From positions 1 through 64,000 of the forward strand of contig NW_026570514.1 in the NCBI RefSeq assembly GCF_019649055.1: a stretch of 64,000 bases of DNA, written 5' to 3'. Source of the DNA: Paramacrobiotus metropolitanus (lineage: Eukaryota; Tardigrada; Eutardigrada; Parachela; Macrobiotidae). The translations under genes were made by a program, and so were the position numbers. Below are positions 1 through 10,836 of this stretch, piece after piece. Positions within the stretch are counted from its first letter, which is position 1, and each line of letters opens with the position of its first letter. Under the pieces are notes generated by a model. The model ran no database searches. It saw only the letters and a list, made by a program, of their open reading frames with translations, and was not told the DNA's origin.

Positions 1-280
1 AGATCGTACCAATTATTATACGCCATTAGAAGGTCATCCAAAACAAGTTTATGACTTGAATTAAAACTGGTAAGTCGATCAGAGTCGAAGAAAAGATCGG
101 TCGAAAGCGACGGCACCAGCTTATATCCTGACCTCTGTTAACTCTTCTCTGGATGAAGGCGGAGTTTCCTAGTACAAGCATACGAACGTAGGGTCCCTGG
201 GGGACGCTTGCACTTGCGTGACTGTAGAACAGCAGTTTGGCGGCGGCGGCGGCGTCGTCGTCGCTGTTATTTTATTTGCC

Positions 281-289
281 TATATATAT
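281..289 (+). promoter_or_regulatory. TATA box of the ribonucleotide reductase gene
   Basis: TATATATAT lies about 65 bp upstream of the ATG at 352. It follows a GGC/GTC trinucleotide run at 237-263. The open frame reaches back to 208 only through a TTG codon upstream of this box, so the ATG at 352 is the better start. Other genes of this element have similar TATA boxes. Confidence 0.5.
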
Positions 290-351
290 GCATGCATGTA
301 GAGAGTGACAAACAGATGCGCGCACACAGTCAGCACTTTAGGCCAGCGACT

Positions 352-1415
352 ATGAACACCTGCACTGACAATCTGACAGTATTAACTGGCGACGACGCTG
401 CTAGCAACGAATTAAATAACAATAATACTGCTGATAATACGGAGCCAATATTAGAGACATCCTGGAAGCGATTTGTGCTATTTCCGATCGAGGTTGATGA
501 AGCATGGCAAATGTACAAAAAATCAGTGGCCTGCTTCTGGACACCTGAAGAGGTTAATTTCTCTCGTGATGTCCGTCAGTGGCCTACATTAAGCAAATAT
601 GAAAAATCCCTATTGGGAAATGTTTTGGCGTTTTTTGCTGCGTCAGACGGAATAATAATGGAGAATTTGGCCGAGAATTTCCTTATTGAAACTCAGTGTC
701 CTGAAATCCGCGCGTTTTATACCTTCCAAATATTTATGGAAAATATACATAGTGAAACATATTCACTTTTAATAAATACCTACTACCAAGATACGGAAGA
801 ACGTTTGCACCTACTACAAGCAGTGATAAATAACGAAAATGTTATAGAAAAAGCAAACTGGGCAACTCGTTACATCAGAGAAAATAAGGAGCGGCCGTTT
901 TCCGAAAGACTGCTGGCATTCGCATGCGTTGAAATGATCTTTTGCGGCGCTTTCGCCGTTGTATTTTATTTTAAAACCGCGGCATCCTGCCGGGACTCAC
1001 GTTTAGCAATGAGCTGATTGCTAGAGACGAATCTCAGCATGTAGAATTTGCATGCTGGCTTTATGGACAGCTTAACAATAAGTTACCGGACGAAACGGTG
1101 TACGCCCTAGTAGACGAGGCGGTGGACATCGAAAGCCGGTTTTGGGACGCTGCATTTGAGCATCCTTTACGTGGACTGAATGCAGCACTGATGAAAACGT
1201 ACATTCAGTTTGTGGCTGACGTGTTGCTTAAAATGCTTGACCTCGAACCGCTGTACAACGCGGCTAATCCTCTGCCCTACATGGAAAACATTTCCCTGGA
1301 AGGCAAAAGTAATTTTTTCGAGCGCCGTGTTTCGGAGTATAAAAAGGCTCACGTCGGAAAAACTCAAAAAGAGCAGAACCAGCAGCAGCTGTTTAGCACT
1401 AATGTTGAATTTTGA
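352..1415 (+). pseudogene. Ribonucleotide reductase small subunit (R2), frameshifted
   Basis: Class I R2 subunit, which holds the di-iron centre and tyrosyl radical used to make dNTPs. Visible are the ENxxH-type segment MENIHSETYS (Glu130, His133 and radical Tyr137 counted from the ATG at 352), the CVEMIF glutamate, and RDESQH in the second frame. The C-terminus ends in NVEF, with the terminal Phe that docks on the large subunit. Two oddities stand out. The first iron ligand, normally Asp in EEVD, reads Asn69 (EEVNFSRD). The frame also breaks near 980-985, between the helix ending FYFKTA and GILPGLTF, by a one-base loss, and then stays open to the stop at 1413-1415. It is either a decayed viral gene or an assembly error. 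R2 is common in large DNA viruses but unusual in Polinton-type elements. No large subunit is in the window. Confidence 0.85.
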
Positions 1416-1576
1416 ATTTTCTTTTGACCGTACTCGTGTGTGTGTGTATGTGTGTGTGCCTGTGTAAACTACTGCAGAAAATTCGGTTCAGAGAGAATTT
1501 ATTAAAATTCAGCCAGTCAGTCAAATCTTTCAGCGGGAACCTTTTTAACAACAGCAACAAGAGCAACAACAACATT

Positions 1577-2173
1577 TTACCATAGAAACGGTTGTGCAGC
1601 ATTATAACAATGCTTGCGCCCGTGACTCCTTTTTCTCAAGAAATTAACACATCCAATATCTTCCCATTTACCGATCCATGTGCAGCCAGGATGTGCGCAT
1701 TGGATCTGATTTGTAGGGTAAAAACCGTGATGTATTAGAAATTCAATATCATTATCGTCAGGAATTTCCTGAAACGTTCGGAATCGGCTGTAGCCGGTTC
1801 GACGTCTTATACTATGCCACTCCACGGGGTCGGTGTTTAACATGGGGTAGGGTTTAATGTCCTGACATTCACGCTGAGAATGGGTGATGATAGCATCAGT
1901 TTGCTTCCAGTAGAATTCCTTTTGACAGCGTATGCACCTTACTGTGCCGCGATGATTGTATCCCATTATGGATAATATATAACGATCATTGATGAATATG
2001 CTCTTCATGATCTGATACTTTTGACGCAGCAGGGCGTTTTCTTGGCTGGTTAACTGCGAAGTACCCGGTTCGTAGTCGCTGAATTCGTCTTCAATTTCGT
2101 CATACAGCCAATCAAGATTATCAGGCGCATCGCAATTATAATGTTCACAACAGCTGGTGATTGCTTCTTCCAT
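1577..2173 (-). CDS. Degenerate two-BIR (IAP-like) zinc protein
   Basis: 198 aa if it starts at the ATG at 2173; the open frame extends to 2341, but the minus-strand TATA box lies at 2285-2294, inside that extension. Two C-x2/4-C...H...C clusters are seen: Cys80, Cys83, His98, Cys103 and Cys159, Cys164, His184, Cys189. The second follows FLIHHGFYPTN and precedes W-x-D, the usual BIR order, but its spacing departs from the C-x2-C-x16-H-x6-C of true BIRs. The N-terminus is acidic. It is divergent from the DNA polymerase gene. By analogy it may be an anti-apoptotic or zinc-binding viral accessory protein; that role is inferred only. Confidence 0.55.
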   Translation of the reverse strand: MEEAITSCCEHYNCDAPDNLDWLYDEIEDEFSDYEPGTSQLTSQENALLRQKYQIMKSIFINDRYILSIMGYNHRGTVRCIRCQKEFYWKQTDAIITHSQRECQDIKPYPMLNTDPVEWHSIRRRTGYSRFRTFQEIPDDNDIEFLIHHGFYPTNQIQCAHPGCTWIGKWEDIGCVNFLRKRSHGRKHCYNAAQPFLW

Positions 2174-2284
2174 GGTGTATGTTGGAAAAACAGCGTGACT
2201 CAGACGCGCGTGCGCGGGACGCCGACCAAAGTGACGAAGAGCACGCACACAAGAAGTGACTCGCATATTCCCATTAATTGGTAG

Positions 2285-2440
2285 TTTATATACCAAATGT
2301 GATAAACAAGAGTTGTAGTGGGGCGGGCGTTGGGTGGGCATTAAATGAGCAATTAAATTAGCTCCGCCACGAGGATGTCCTGTGGGCGGTATATGAAAAT
2401 AGCTGGTGATTGTTATGACTCAGACGCTTGGTATAAAAGG
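2285..2440. promoter_or_regulatory. Divergent promoter between BIR-like gene and DNA polymerase
   Basis: A minus-strand TATA box (GGTATATAAA, 2285-2294) faces the BIR-like gene, and a plus-strand TATA box (GTATAAAAGG, 2431-2440) faces the polymerase. TGACTCAGACGC, an AP-1-like core plus GACGC, occurs just before the plus TATA box (about 2416) and again at about 2200 in the leader of the minus gene. AGCTGGTGATTG is also repeated, at 2152 and 2401, so this region contains a short internal duplication. Confidence 0.5.
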
Positions 2441-2625
2441 AAGGCGCATGCAGTTCCGCAGACCAGCTGCTAGCTGCACGCTTGTGCATCGTTGCAGGAC
2501 TATTATGCTAGTCGCACTTGTGCCAGCAATTGCCCGATCAAATTGCATCAGGATTAAAAGGAAGTACCGTAACTGTGGCTTGATTAGTGCTGCCAACACA
2601 TTTTTATTCACTTTCTGTGTCTGTC

Positions 2626-5600
2626 ATGACGCCCCCATCACCACCACCACCTCCAAAGAAAATCGGCAGCCTTGCCGTAGCAAAAACATTCACGATGAAG
2701 GCAACCAAGCAACAGCAGATTGCCGAAGCAAAATTAGCCAAGCTGTACGAGAAGCGAAAAACAATACAAGATGTTTCACAGTTATATCGTCAAACGCGCC
2801 ACATTTCTTTTTCTTACAAATTGTTTATGCGGCGAACAAAAGAACTGACTTCGACAACGACGATTGCGACCGCAACGACGACGAAGAATAACGATAGGAG
2901 AGCAAAAACAACAACAACGCAATCTGACTCACCATTATCATCAACGTCCTCGCCAGTGAATAAAGTCATACAGAATCCATCCAACTTTTATGATCTCAAA
3001 GCCATAACATCACGCCATAGTAAGAAGTATGGCGTCTGGGCGGGAAACTTTCAAATAAAAATTGCAGAACTGCCCCTACATGGTGTAGACACGGTGCTGC
3101 CGGTATTTTTGTCTGTTTTGGATGATATTTTCAAAAAACTTCGCGATTTTGTACCCAACAAAGAAGATTTAATAAGTATATCGTTGGAATCAGCTCAGCT
3201 TTCTCATCCCATCCAGCTCAAACTGTCCACACAGGATCAGGTGAACGCCGAGATGTTCCTCTACTTGATTGCAAATACACTAACGTCGAAAACGGAATTC
3301 TCATTAAGTTTACCGGTCTATATTAACCTGCTACGAGTACCCCGCCAACCGACAGGGAGAGGCACAGGTGTAACCATCGCTACCACCACCACCACCACAG
3401 AGAGCAGAAAACACGAGCGTCATTTTCGTAACCTTCTGAAAGCGCCTCGGGGCGGAGGAATTGTCAATGTGAAAAATAACGACAGTCTGTGCTTTGGCCG
3501 AGCGCTAGCCATCGTCATTGCCCATGCGTCACAACTTCATAAAGCTGACAAGAGGAAATGGAAGGAGCTGTGCGACAGCAGGAAACAGTTGCAGAAAGTG
3601 GAAGCAATAAAGCTATATCAGTCAGCAAAAGTTCCGCTTGGGCCCGTGTCGTACAGTGACTATTCGGCTTTTCAGGCTGCGCTTTTACCCAACTACACTC
3701 TGTTCATACATAAATGTCCTGATGCGGAAACAGGATTAATATATAACGGTACTGGCTCTAGGTGTCCAAAAAACCTGCACTTGTTATTATCGAACAATCA
3801 TTATGCGGCCATCACTAAACCAGCACGGTTTTTCGGTAAGAGAAAACAGTGCAAGGTTTGTGACGGATATTTTACCAGACTTAACAAACATCGATGTAGA
3901 AAAGCTTGCTTTAATTGCCAAAGAAAAGACTGTGTTTTTGAAAAAGAGATTACCTGTGGGGAGTGTCAGAGAAATTTTAAAAACTCGGAATGCTTCCGCC
4001 TTCACAAAATGCAAACGTCAACAGCAGCACCAACCACGGACTGTGAACTTCGACAGAAATGCGCTGACTGTGGCTTGATCATTCACATGGACAAGGGGCG
4101 TCATCCAACCAACCCCGCTCACCAATGCGGCGAGTATTATTGCCGAAGCTGCAAGCTAGTTGTTGATCCTTACCACCGTTGTTACGTGCAAGTGCACGAC
4201 AGCAAACCGAAGCCTGAACGCCCCTTCCTGTACTGCGACTTTGAAAGTGACATAAGTAAAGAATATCACGTCCCAATCGCTGCCGTAGCCGTGGATGACG
4301 CTGGAAAGGCGACGCGTTTTTTTGGAAGAAATGCCGGGGAGAAATTCTGCAATTGGCTTTTCCACCCACGGCACCGCAACTACATTGTTATCTTTCACAA
4401 CCTTATGGGCTATGATGGGAACTTTATTATGCAGCACCTGCACCGTAAGCAATTATGGCCACATGTCATCATGCGAGGTCTGAAGTTTCTTCAGATTAAA
4501 GAAACAACCAATCACATCATCCTACGAGATTCCCTTGCATTTTTACCGATGAGCTTAGCCGACATGCCGGCTGCATTCGGATTCAGCGCCGCCAAGGGCT
4601 GCTTTCCCTTTCTTTTTGCACGTGAAAAACATTTCAACTATGTAGGACAGATTCCATCCGAGCAATACTACCTGACAAGCCAGATGAAGAGCAAGCATTA
4701 TAAAAAATTTAAGGAATGGTACGATGCGGAGATTGTCGCTGGAAAAACGTGGAATTTTTCTCAAGAGATCCTAAAATATTGTACCAACGATTGTCATGTA
4801 CTGCGGGAGGCTTGCCAGAGATTCTGCGAAAGTATGAAGGCGCTTTGTGGCGGGTATAACCCGCTTGTAGAGTCGGTTTCACTACCTGGCTATGTAAACC
4901 TTGTGTACCGAGCTCGTTTTATGCCAAAAGATAGCATTCAGTATTTCACTTTCCGCGATCTCCAGACCTACCGCACCTACTCCTACGAAAGCCTGCAGTG
5001 GTTGCATTTTGTTGCACAAACCGAGTGTATCGAAATTCGACACGCGCGAAACCACCCCGACGGAGAAAAACGAATTGGGCGGTATAAAGTTGACGGATTT
5101 TGCGAGGCAGCCAATACGGTATTCGAGTACCATGGATGCTATTTTCACGGGTACGCTGTTGTTCTTGTCGTTGTCTTATTTTAATCGCATTTATGAAGTA
5201 ATCATATACCGCTAAAACGACCGCAGGTGTCCAAAGTGCTACACGGCAGACGCGGTAACAGCTGGTAATCATAATATGGCTCAGTTGCTACAGGCGACGA
5301 AGCATAAGCAGCGCTATTTAGAAGCGCAAGGCTATTCTTATCGCAGCATATGGAGCTGCGAATGGAAATCCCTGAGACATGGGGAAGAGATACGAAAAGC
5401 TTTAAACAGTTTCTGCCACACGGAACCTATGAGTGTGCGTGATGTGCTGTTCGGAGGGCGGACGGAGGCTTTTCGTCTTCTAAACCTTCCCGACGCAAGT
5501 ACAGGCCAGTACATTTCCTACCTAGATAAAAATTCTCTTTATCCTGCTGTGTGCAAGCAGAGGGAATACCCTCTTGGGCTGCCTGACCGAATCCTTAGCG

Positions 5601-6762
5601 ATTTCAAGCCCTTAGACCAGTATTTTGGAATCGTTCATGCGAGAGTGCTACCGCCGGTGAATCTGCCACTACCTCTTCTTCCACAACGGATCAATGGAAA
5701 ATGTATGTTCGCGCTGTGCTGGCGCTGTGCAGAGGCGAACAACCAAGAAACTTCCTGCACACACACTGACAAAGAGCGAAGCTACAACGGTGTTTACACG
5801 ACACCGGAAGTTAATCTGGCAGTCTCCCTAGGCTACCGAATACTTGCAGTATATGAAGTCTGGCATTACCCGAAGAGGGGAAATTTGTTTGCCGATTACA
5901 TAAGTACATTCATGGCGGAAAAGGCAGCGGCAAGTGGATATCCCGCTCAGTGCCAATCAGATAAAGAGAAGCACGCCTACCTCAAGGCGCTTAAAGACAG
6001 GGACGTGATCCATGAAGGTGGAATTCAATCCACACGACGCCTTCTCTCGAAACTTATGCTCAATACTTTATGGGGTCGGCTGGCAATCAGGAAAACAAAC
6101 CGAGCTTCGAATATGTCAAAAGCGTCAAACGGTTCAATGAACTATTCTACTCTGGAAAATATACCGTTAATTACATTGATGTTGTTAACGAGGATGTCAT
6201 ACAAGTGCAAAGCACCAAGTCAAGCGACCTGGACGGAACTGATTTGCGCGCAAATGTAATCGTCGCCGGTTTTGTCACTAGTTACGCGCGTCTGGAGCTG
6301 TATGCTGGCATGACCTTTGTAGGCATCGAACGCCTGTTATATGTTGATACTGATTGCGTGATTGCGCTGGAGGGACCCGGCCTGCCAAGCCTTCCTGTAG
6401 GCGAATGCTTGGGAGAGTTCAAATCGGAGATTGATGACGACAAAATCACTTTGTTTGTTTGTGGCGGTCCGAAAATGTACGCATACCGCACCGCAAAAGG
6501 AGTTTCCGTGTTCAAGGCAAAGGGGATAACAATAAATAGAGGAAACATTGATTTTTTCACCCCAGAATTACTGGAAGAAATGGTCAAAGATCCTGAAAAA
6601 GTTCAATTTTCACTAAATCCATTCAAGATTTTTCGTATCCGAGGCAGCTGGCAGCTGAGCACGCGCAAGGAGACGAAAATGGTCCGATTTACATTTGACA
6701 AACGGAAGATACTGAATTCCACACCGAGCTATGAAACCCTTCCCTTCGGATATAAGCTATAA
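2626..6762 (+). pseudogene. Protein-primed-type family B DNA polymerase (Polinton/adintovirus-like), one intron, one frameshift
   Basis: Replicative polymerase with 3'-5' exonuclease. From the ATG at 2626 it has a Thr-rich N-terminus, a conserved pre-exonuclease region, a cysteine-rich zinc cluster (about 3840-4190), then Exo I YCDFESD, Exo II HNLMGYDGNF and Exo III YCTNDCHVL. Palm motif A is YLDKNSLYP, motif B KLMLNTLWG and motif C LLYVDTD. A 76-nt intron at 5151-5226 (GTACGC...CCGCAG) sits between FHG and CPKC and restores the frame. About 6085, just after motif B, the frame shifts by one base, so as written no full-length enzyme results. The open frame begins at 2587 only with GTG; ATG 2626 follows a TATA box by about 190 bp. 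TPV regions are hard to delimit by eye. The family call is secure, the functional state is not. Confidence 0.88.
5151..5226 (+). other. Spliceosomal intron in the first DNA polymerase gene
   Basis: GT at 5151 and AG at 5226. Removing 76 nt joins the codons of FHG and CPKC in frame, matching the uninterrupted FHGCPQC of the second polymerase in this window. An in-frame stop inside makes splicing necessary. The introns of the second polymerase lie at other places, so this one was gained independently or lost there. Confidence 0.75.
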
Positions 6763-6770
6763 AAGGGGGA

Positions 6771-7751
6771 ATGGGAATGTCTTTGTTTCCGCACATAGGC
6801 GCAGTTCATCCAGATGGAATGTACGAAACCGTCCAGAACTTCAACCCGCTCCTTGTTCACCCGTTCAACCTGGTCTGCAGCTGCCAGAGCCAGGGAGGTA
6901 AAACCTTTTGGATATGCCGGTTGCTCGAGCTCCGCAAAATTTCACCTTTTCCAAAGAAAGTGTACTTTATCTACTCTTATGAATCGCCTGTTTTTAAAAC
7001 CATTAAGAAACATACAAAAAATGTTGTTTTTATTAAGAACATTCCTGAAGATATTGCAGAAGAGAGTTTTACTAATAAAAACGACCCTTCTCTGATCATC
7101 CTTGACGATCAGATGCAGGAAATAAACAAAAATGTCGTATCCCTTTTCACAAGAGGAACTCACCACTTGAACCGCTCTGTCATTCTGACAGTGCAAAATG
7201 TATTCTTTCAAAATCCACTTATGCGTACAATTTCTTTAAATGCTCATTATCTCGTGCTGTGGAAACAGCCTCGAGACATGATGCAGATGGAAATACTGGC
7301 ACGGCAAATGTATCCACGGTGCTCGACACAGTTTATGGAAGCGTATAAAACTGCCACGCTTCGTGATTATGGTTATTTATTTTTGGATTTCAAGTGTTGC
7401 ACGCCCGACATTTTGCGGGTGCGGGGAAATTTGTTAGGCGAGAGTGTTGATAATTACCAGCGAGTTTATGCGATCACGAATTCCACTATGGATGAGTATG
7501 CTCTCGTTCCCGTAAAGCATATTGGGAAACAGGGTCATTTAAACGTCAATGCCCGGGCTGTCCGCAGTAATTGTTTGAAGAAAAAGAGGATGAAAAAACC
7601 CGAGAAGAAGAAGAAGAACAAGAACAAGAAAAAGCAGAAGAAGAGCGAAAGAAAGAATAAAGCCAGGAATAGAGTAGTAGCAGCGCAAATAAAAAGAGAA
7701 AATAGTAGCAATGAACGGATGACTGTAGAGAATGAAGAAATTTTAATTTGA
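6771..7751 (+). CDS. A32/FtsK-HerA type genome packaging ATPase
   Basis: 326 aa, beginning 8 bp after the polymerase stop. It would pump DNA into capsids. The P-loop reads CSCQSQGGKTF, keeping GKT but with Cys at the first Gly position. Walker B is PSLIILDDQM, followed by LFTRGTHHLNRSVILTVQN, the segment typical of Polinton ATPases. The last ~60 residues are an Arg/Lys-rich tail (about 7570-7670). AATAAA at 7802 is a likely polyadenylation signal. The equivalent gene of the second element (26490-27179) has the same core without the tail. Its position next to the polymerase fits a compact viral gene block. Confidence 0.82.
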   Translation: MGMSLFPHIGAVHPDGMYETVQNFNPLLVHPFNLVCSCQSQGGKTFWICRLLELRKISPFPKKVYFIYSYESPVFKTIKKHTKNVVFIKNIPEDIAEESFTNKNDPSLIILDDQMQEINKNVVSLFTRGTHHLNRSVILTVQNVFFQNPLMRTISLNAHYLVLWKQPRDMMQMEILARQMYPRCSTQFMEAYKTATLRDYGYLFLDFKCCTPDILRVRGNLLGESVDNYQRVYAITNSTMDEYALVPVKHIGKQGHLNVNARAVRSNCLKKKRMKKPEKKKKNKNKKKQKKSERKNKARNRVVAAQIKRENSSNERMTVENEEILI

Positions 7752-7870
7752 ATTTTATACGTTTCTTATTGTTTGGTAGGCTTCTTCTGTGTGTAATAAC
7801 AAATAAAAAATCGCTTTATTACGAAAGTGTCAGAAGTCGTTTTTAAAACATCATTTAATTATTCTTTCAT

Positions 7871-8419
7871 TCATTGATCGCGGCGGTCGCCATCTTCGTT
7901 ATAGTCATCATCATTAGCATCATCATCATCATCGTCATCAATTAACAGAGCTCTCTCGTTAACGACGTTACCATCAGAGTCAACATCATCTTTTTCGACA
8001 CTACCACCACCACTACCAACATGAGCACTACCACCACGATCACCGCGTACATCACCACCTTTACAAGTGCGCAAAAATTTTTTCGCGGCCGCCTTGGCAA
8101 AGCTACTAACGCTTCTCTTTTTACTGTTTCCATCTCCACTTCCGCGATTTTTCTTCACAGAAGCTTTATTGTTGCTGCTACTACGTGAGGCAGACGAGGC
8201 GGGCTGCAAGGCCATTGGCCGCATAAACGCGTTTGATTTCTCCCACTCACTGGCACGACATGCTAGGGTTTTTACGGCGGCCAAAAATTCAGGAAGATAG
8301 CTGGTGGGAAAATAGAATCCACAGCGAGTGGCTGCATATGAATCATCCTGTGGAATGTGCTTGATCAGGCGGAGATCGATACGCGGCTCGTGTGGTTGGT
8401 AGAGGCTTACGCTGAGCAT
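7871..8419 (-). CDS. Unknown Ser/Lys-rich protein with acidic tail
   Basis: 182 aa with an ATG start. The N-terminal ~60 residues look folded (IDLRLIKHI, then GFYFPTSYLPEFLAAVKTL). That layout faintly recalls the PC4 single-strand DNA-binding fold, in which an IDxR strand is followed by a G-x-x-L strand and a helix; this is a guess. The middle is rich in Ser, Lys and Arg, and the end is almost all Asp (ATC/GTC triplet repeats at 7880-7945). A TATA-like AT run at 8500-8515 lies upstream. It is convergent with the packaging ATPase. Confidence 0.5.
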   Translation of the reverse strand: MLSVSLYQPHEPRIDLRLIKHIPQDDSYAATRCGFYFPTSYLPEFLAAVKTLACRASEWEKSNAFMRPMALQPASSASRSSSNNKASVKKNRGSGDGNSKKRSVSSFAKAAAKKFLRTCKGGDVRGDRGGSAHVGSGGGSVEKDDVDSDGNVVNERALLIDDDDDDDANDDDYNEDGDRRDQ

Positions 8420-8524
8420 GATGGACGTAGGTTTGTGCTAAAACATGAAAAACACGACCGGTAAATTCCTGTTCCCATTACAAGCAACATGTGCGGTTTG
8501 TCAATATATATATAAAAATATATA

Positions 8525-8998
8525 TTAATATGCACAGCTTAAAACTTGAGGCTCATCCAAGGTAAAGGTATTGCTCCGGTTGTATTCAACGGGAAACAGA
8601 ATAATATCGAGCCTTGTAGCTCCTGCCTGAAATGTCGACGGCAATGCCGTGATATTCAGCCGATACGCAGGGAGTAGAAAATTATTGCCATTGCGCCGAA
8701 CATAGGCTAGTACTTCTCCAGAAAACCGATTAAAGTCAAACGCGCCGCGAATAAGTAATGCCCGTGAACTCTTCAGCAATGGCAGCGTATCGTTAATAAA
8801 TTGACTTATAAGAAAACCTTTTTCGTTCAGCACGGTCCCTGTACGGTTAGCTAACGCGCTGATGGTCACCTGACTGCGCGTCAGCATACAAATTGTTGTA
8901 ACTTGGGCAATTAAAATCAGAAACAGTAAAGCTTTGCCATTATACTGGCGCCAGTAGGTCAAGATGTATTCGTGAAAGGTCATTTTAAATCCGTTCAT
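8525..8998 (-). CDS. Small type II membrane protein, unknown
   Basis: 157 aa from the ATG at 8998; the frame extends to 9016 only with TTG. A single hydrophobic helix (ALLFLILIAQVTTICML) lies near residues 24-40. It is followed by an ectodomain of about 115 residues with several N-glycosylation sequons (NRT, NDT, NIT, NRS). A minus-strand TATA box (CTATATATAAG, about 9048-9058) lies 50 bp upstream. It could be a virion membrane or envelope protein; nothing diagnostic is seen. Confidence 0.55.
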   Translation of the reverse strand: MNGFKMTFHEYILTYWRQYNGKALLFLILIAQVTTICMLTRSQVTISALANRTGTVLNEKGFLISQFINDTLPLLKSSRALLIRGAFDFNRFSGEVLAYVRRNGNNFLLPAYRLNITALPSTFQAGATRLDIILFPVEYNRSNTFTLDEPQVLSCAY

Positions 8999-9045
8999 AA
9001 AAATTTGGCTTGACAACGCAACTAATATTGATACGCTTCACAGTA

Positions 9046-9443
9046 CACTTATATATAGCGGCTTGCTGGTACTTACAATCAAAATAAATGGGCTGTTCTT
9101 AACAAGTCGAGCATACTCCGTGTCGACGGCATTCTTCTTCGTGTAAATTTCCAAGTTGTTTGATAAAGTTGGGGCCATGATGATGACGAAAAACTGCAAA
9201 CTGATTCTGCGAAAACAAATTCACGCATCGGCTTTTATGTGCCACTGTCGTGACTCATGGAATGATAGCAGATGGCAGTGATATCACCAGAGGCAGCGGC
9301 CTCGTCACGCAAGGATAGGAGGCAGTCAGTCAACAAACTTGACCACTGCCTACTGTACCTCCATTCCCCGCCCAGTCTAAATGTAGGTCAGAATAATAAG
9401 TCGTAGCGTGTGTGCGTGTGGTGTGTGTACACTGTATAAAAGG
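9046..9443. promoter_or_regulatory. Divergent promoter between membrane protein and IAP genes
   Basis: Two core promoters face apart: a minus-strand TATA box at about 9046-9060 and GTATAAAAGG at 9434-9443 on the plus strand, 62 bp before the IAP ATG. The sequence between holds a TGACTCA-type site (about 9251), shared with the polymerase promoter, and a GT-rich stretch just before the IAP TATA box. Confidence 0.45.
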
Positions 9444-9504
9444 ACGCATCAGTAGCCGCCGGGACATTCGAGAAATCAGAAATCACTTATTTCACGAGGA
9501 CAAC

Positions 9505-10566
9505 ATGTCTGCCGCTGCACAGTTATATGAAAGTTTCGAGGCCGGCGTTTATACGGAAGGGGATGATGGATTATATCGTTTAATCTCCTCGGAACATTTT
9601 CACCCACATTCGATTAAGTCCCTTAAGAAACTGGGATTTCGGCCCGTCAGTATCAGCGAGGCGTACTTCTGCTTGTTCTGCAAGCGGATAGATGTAACCT
9701 TGGCAGACAAAGCCGATCCTCTTGATTATCATCTTCAGAGCACACCTTGGTGCGCTCAAATACGAAACCGCTATAAGGAACTGGGAAAGCCCGATCCGAC
9801 TGACAAAGTGGGCCAAATACTCACAGTGGCCTGCCCTTTTGATTTTGCACATGCGCAAGTTTACGAGAGGCTGAGATCTTTTAAAAGTTGGCCTTTCCAG
9901 CTACTTCAAACACCTATGGATTTAGTCCGCGCGGGATTTGTTTATACGGGTAAAGGAGACGGGGTGGAATGCTTTCATTGCGGTCTGCATGTCAGCCAGT
10001 GGACGCCCGACGATGTGCCATGGCAGATGCATACACGGGATGCCCCTGGCTGTTTGTATATCACTACCTGCCTGGGCCAAATTGTGCGTGATCGGGATAA
10101 GGAGCTTTCCAGTCTCACTCTCAGTCCCCGACACCAGCAGCCCGGCAGTAATGGAAATGACCGCAGTAGCGCAGAAACAACTTCATTCGTGACGGTTTAT
10201 GATGAGAACTTTTTCGACCAAGGTATTCGCGCTTTTGTCGTTTCACGGGCTTTAAAATATGGATTTAGTGTGGAGGAAATACGGAAAGCCATTGCCAGTG
10301 TCAGGCGGATGAATACACCCGATACTGACATCACCCTGTACACACTGCTCAGCCATTTGGAGGCGAGGCGGATTAAATGTGGGCAGAAAAAACGCCGCTT
10401 CTGCCAACTGCATTGTTCTCGATGCGGAAAATACACGCAACATCGATCTGGAGCACGAAATCGAGTGCTGAAAGACGGAAGTAATTCGGTGGAAAATAGT
10501 CAATCTGTTTCTGGATCTGAATTAGATTACTTTGAATGTACAGAATGCGGCCCGCACGCTGAATGA
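9505..10566 (+). CDS. Inhibitor-of-apoptosis-like protein, two BIRs plus UBA-like domain
   Basis: 353 aa from the ATG at 9505, which follows a TATA box. BIR1 zinc ligands are Cys56, Cys59, His76, Cys83; BIR2 ligands are Cys156, Cys159, His176, Cys183. Both have exact C-x2-C-x16-H-x6-C spacing. Residues ~243-289 (VVSRALKYGFSVEEIRKAI) match the UBA region of XIAP/cIAP proteins. The C-terminus has scattered Cys/His (CQLHCSRCG, FECTECG) but no complete RING, so ubiquitin-ligase activity is doubtful. BIR proteins bind caspases or IAP antagonists, and DNA viruses of arthropods often carry them. It lies at the right edge of the first element and is intact, unlike R2 and the polymerase. Confidence 0.85.
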   Translation: MSAAAQLYESFEAGVYTEGDDGLYRLISSEHFHPHSIKSLKKLGFRPVSISEAYFCLFCKRIDVTLADKADPLDYHLQSTPWCAQIRNRYKELGKPDPTDKVGQILTVACPFDFAHAQVYERLRSFKSWPFQLLQTPMDLVRAGFVYTGKGDGVECFHCGLHVSQWTPDDVPWQMHTRDAPGCLYITTCLGQIVRDRDKELSSLTLSPRHQQPGSNGNDRSSAETTSFVTVYDENFFDQGIRAFVVSRALKYGFSVEEIRKAIASVRRMNTPDTDITLYTLLSHLEARRIKCGQKKRRFCQLHCSRCGKYTQHRSGARNRVLKDGSNSVENSQSVSGSELDYFECTECGPHAE

Positions 10567-10836
10567 GCGACTCTGCTGCTGCTGCTGTTTTGAAATACTT
10601 TATGGACACCCAGAAAAGCGTTCGTTTTAAACAAAAGAAATGCACTGATGGTCGTGCTTATTGTGATCATTCATAAAAACAAAAAAGCTGCAAACATGGA
10701 ATCATAGCGTCTTAGCGGTAGCGCAAACGGAAAAACAAAGAGTAAAGAGATAAGTTGAAGAATTTCCTTAAACGACAAACAATAACGGTTGAAAACAATT
10801 ATAATGAGGAAACTAAAATGGAAACGGCAAGCGAAT

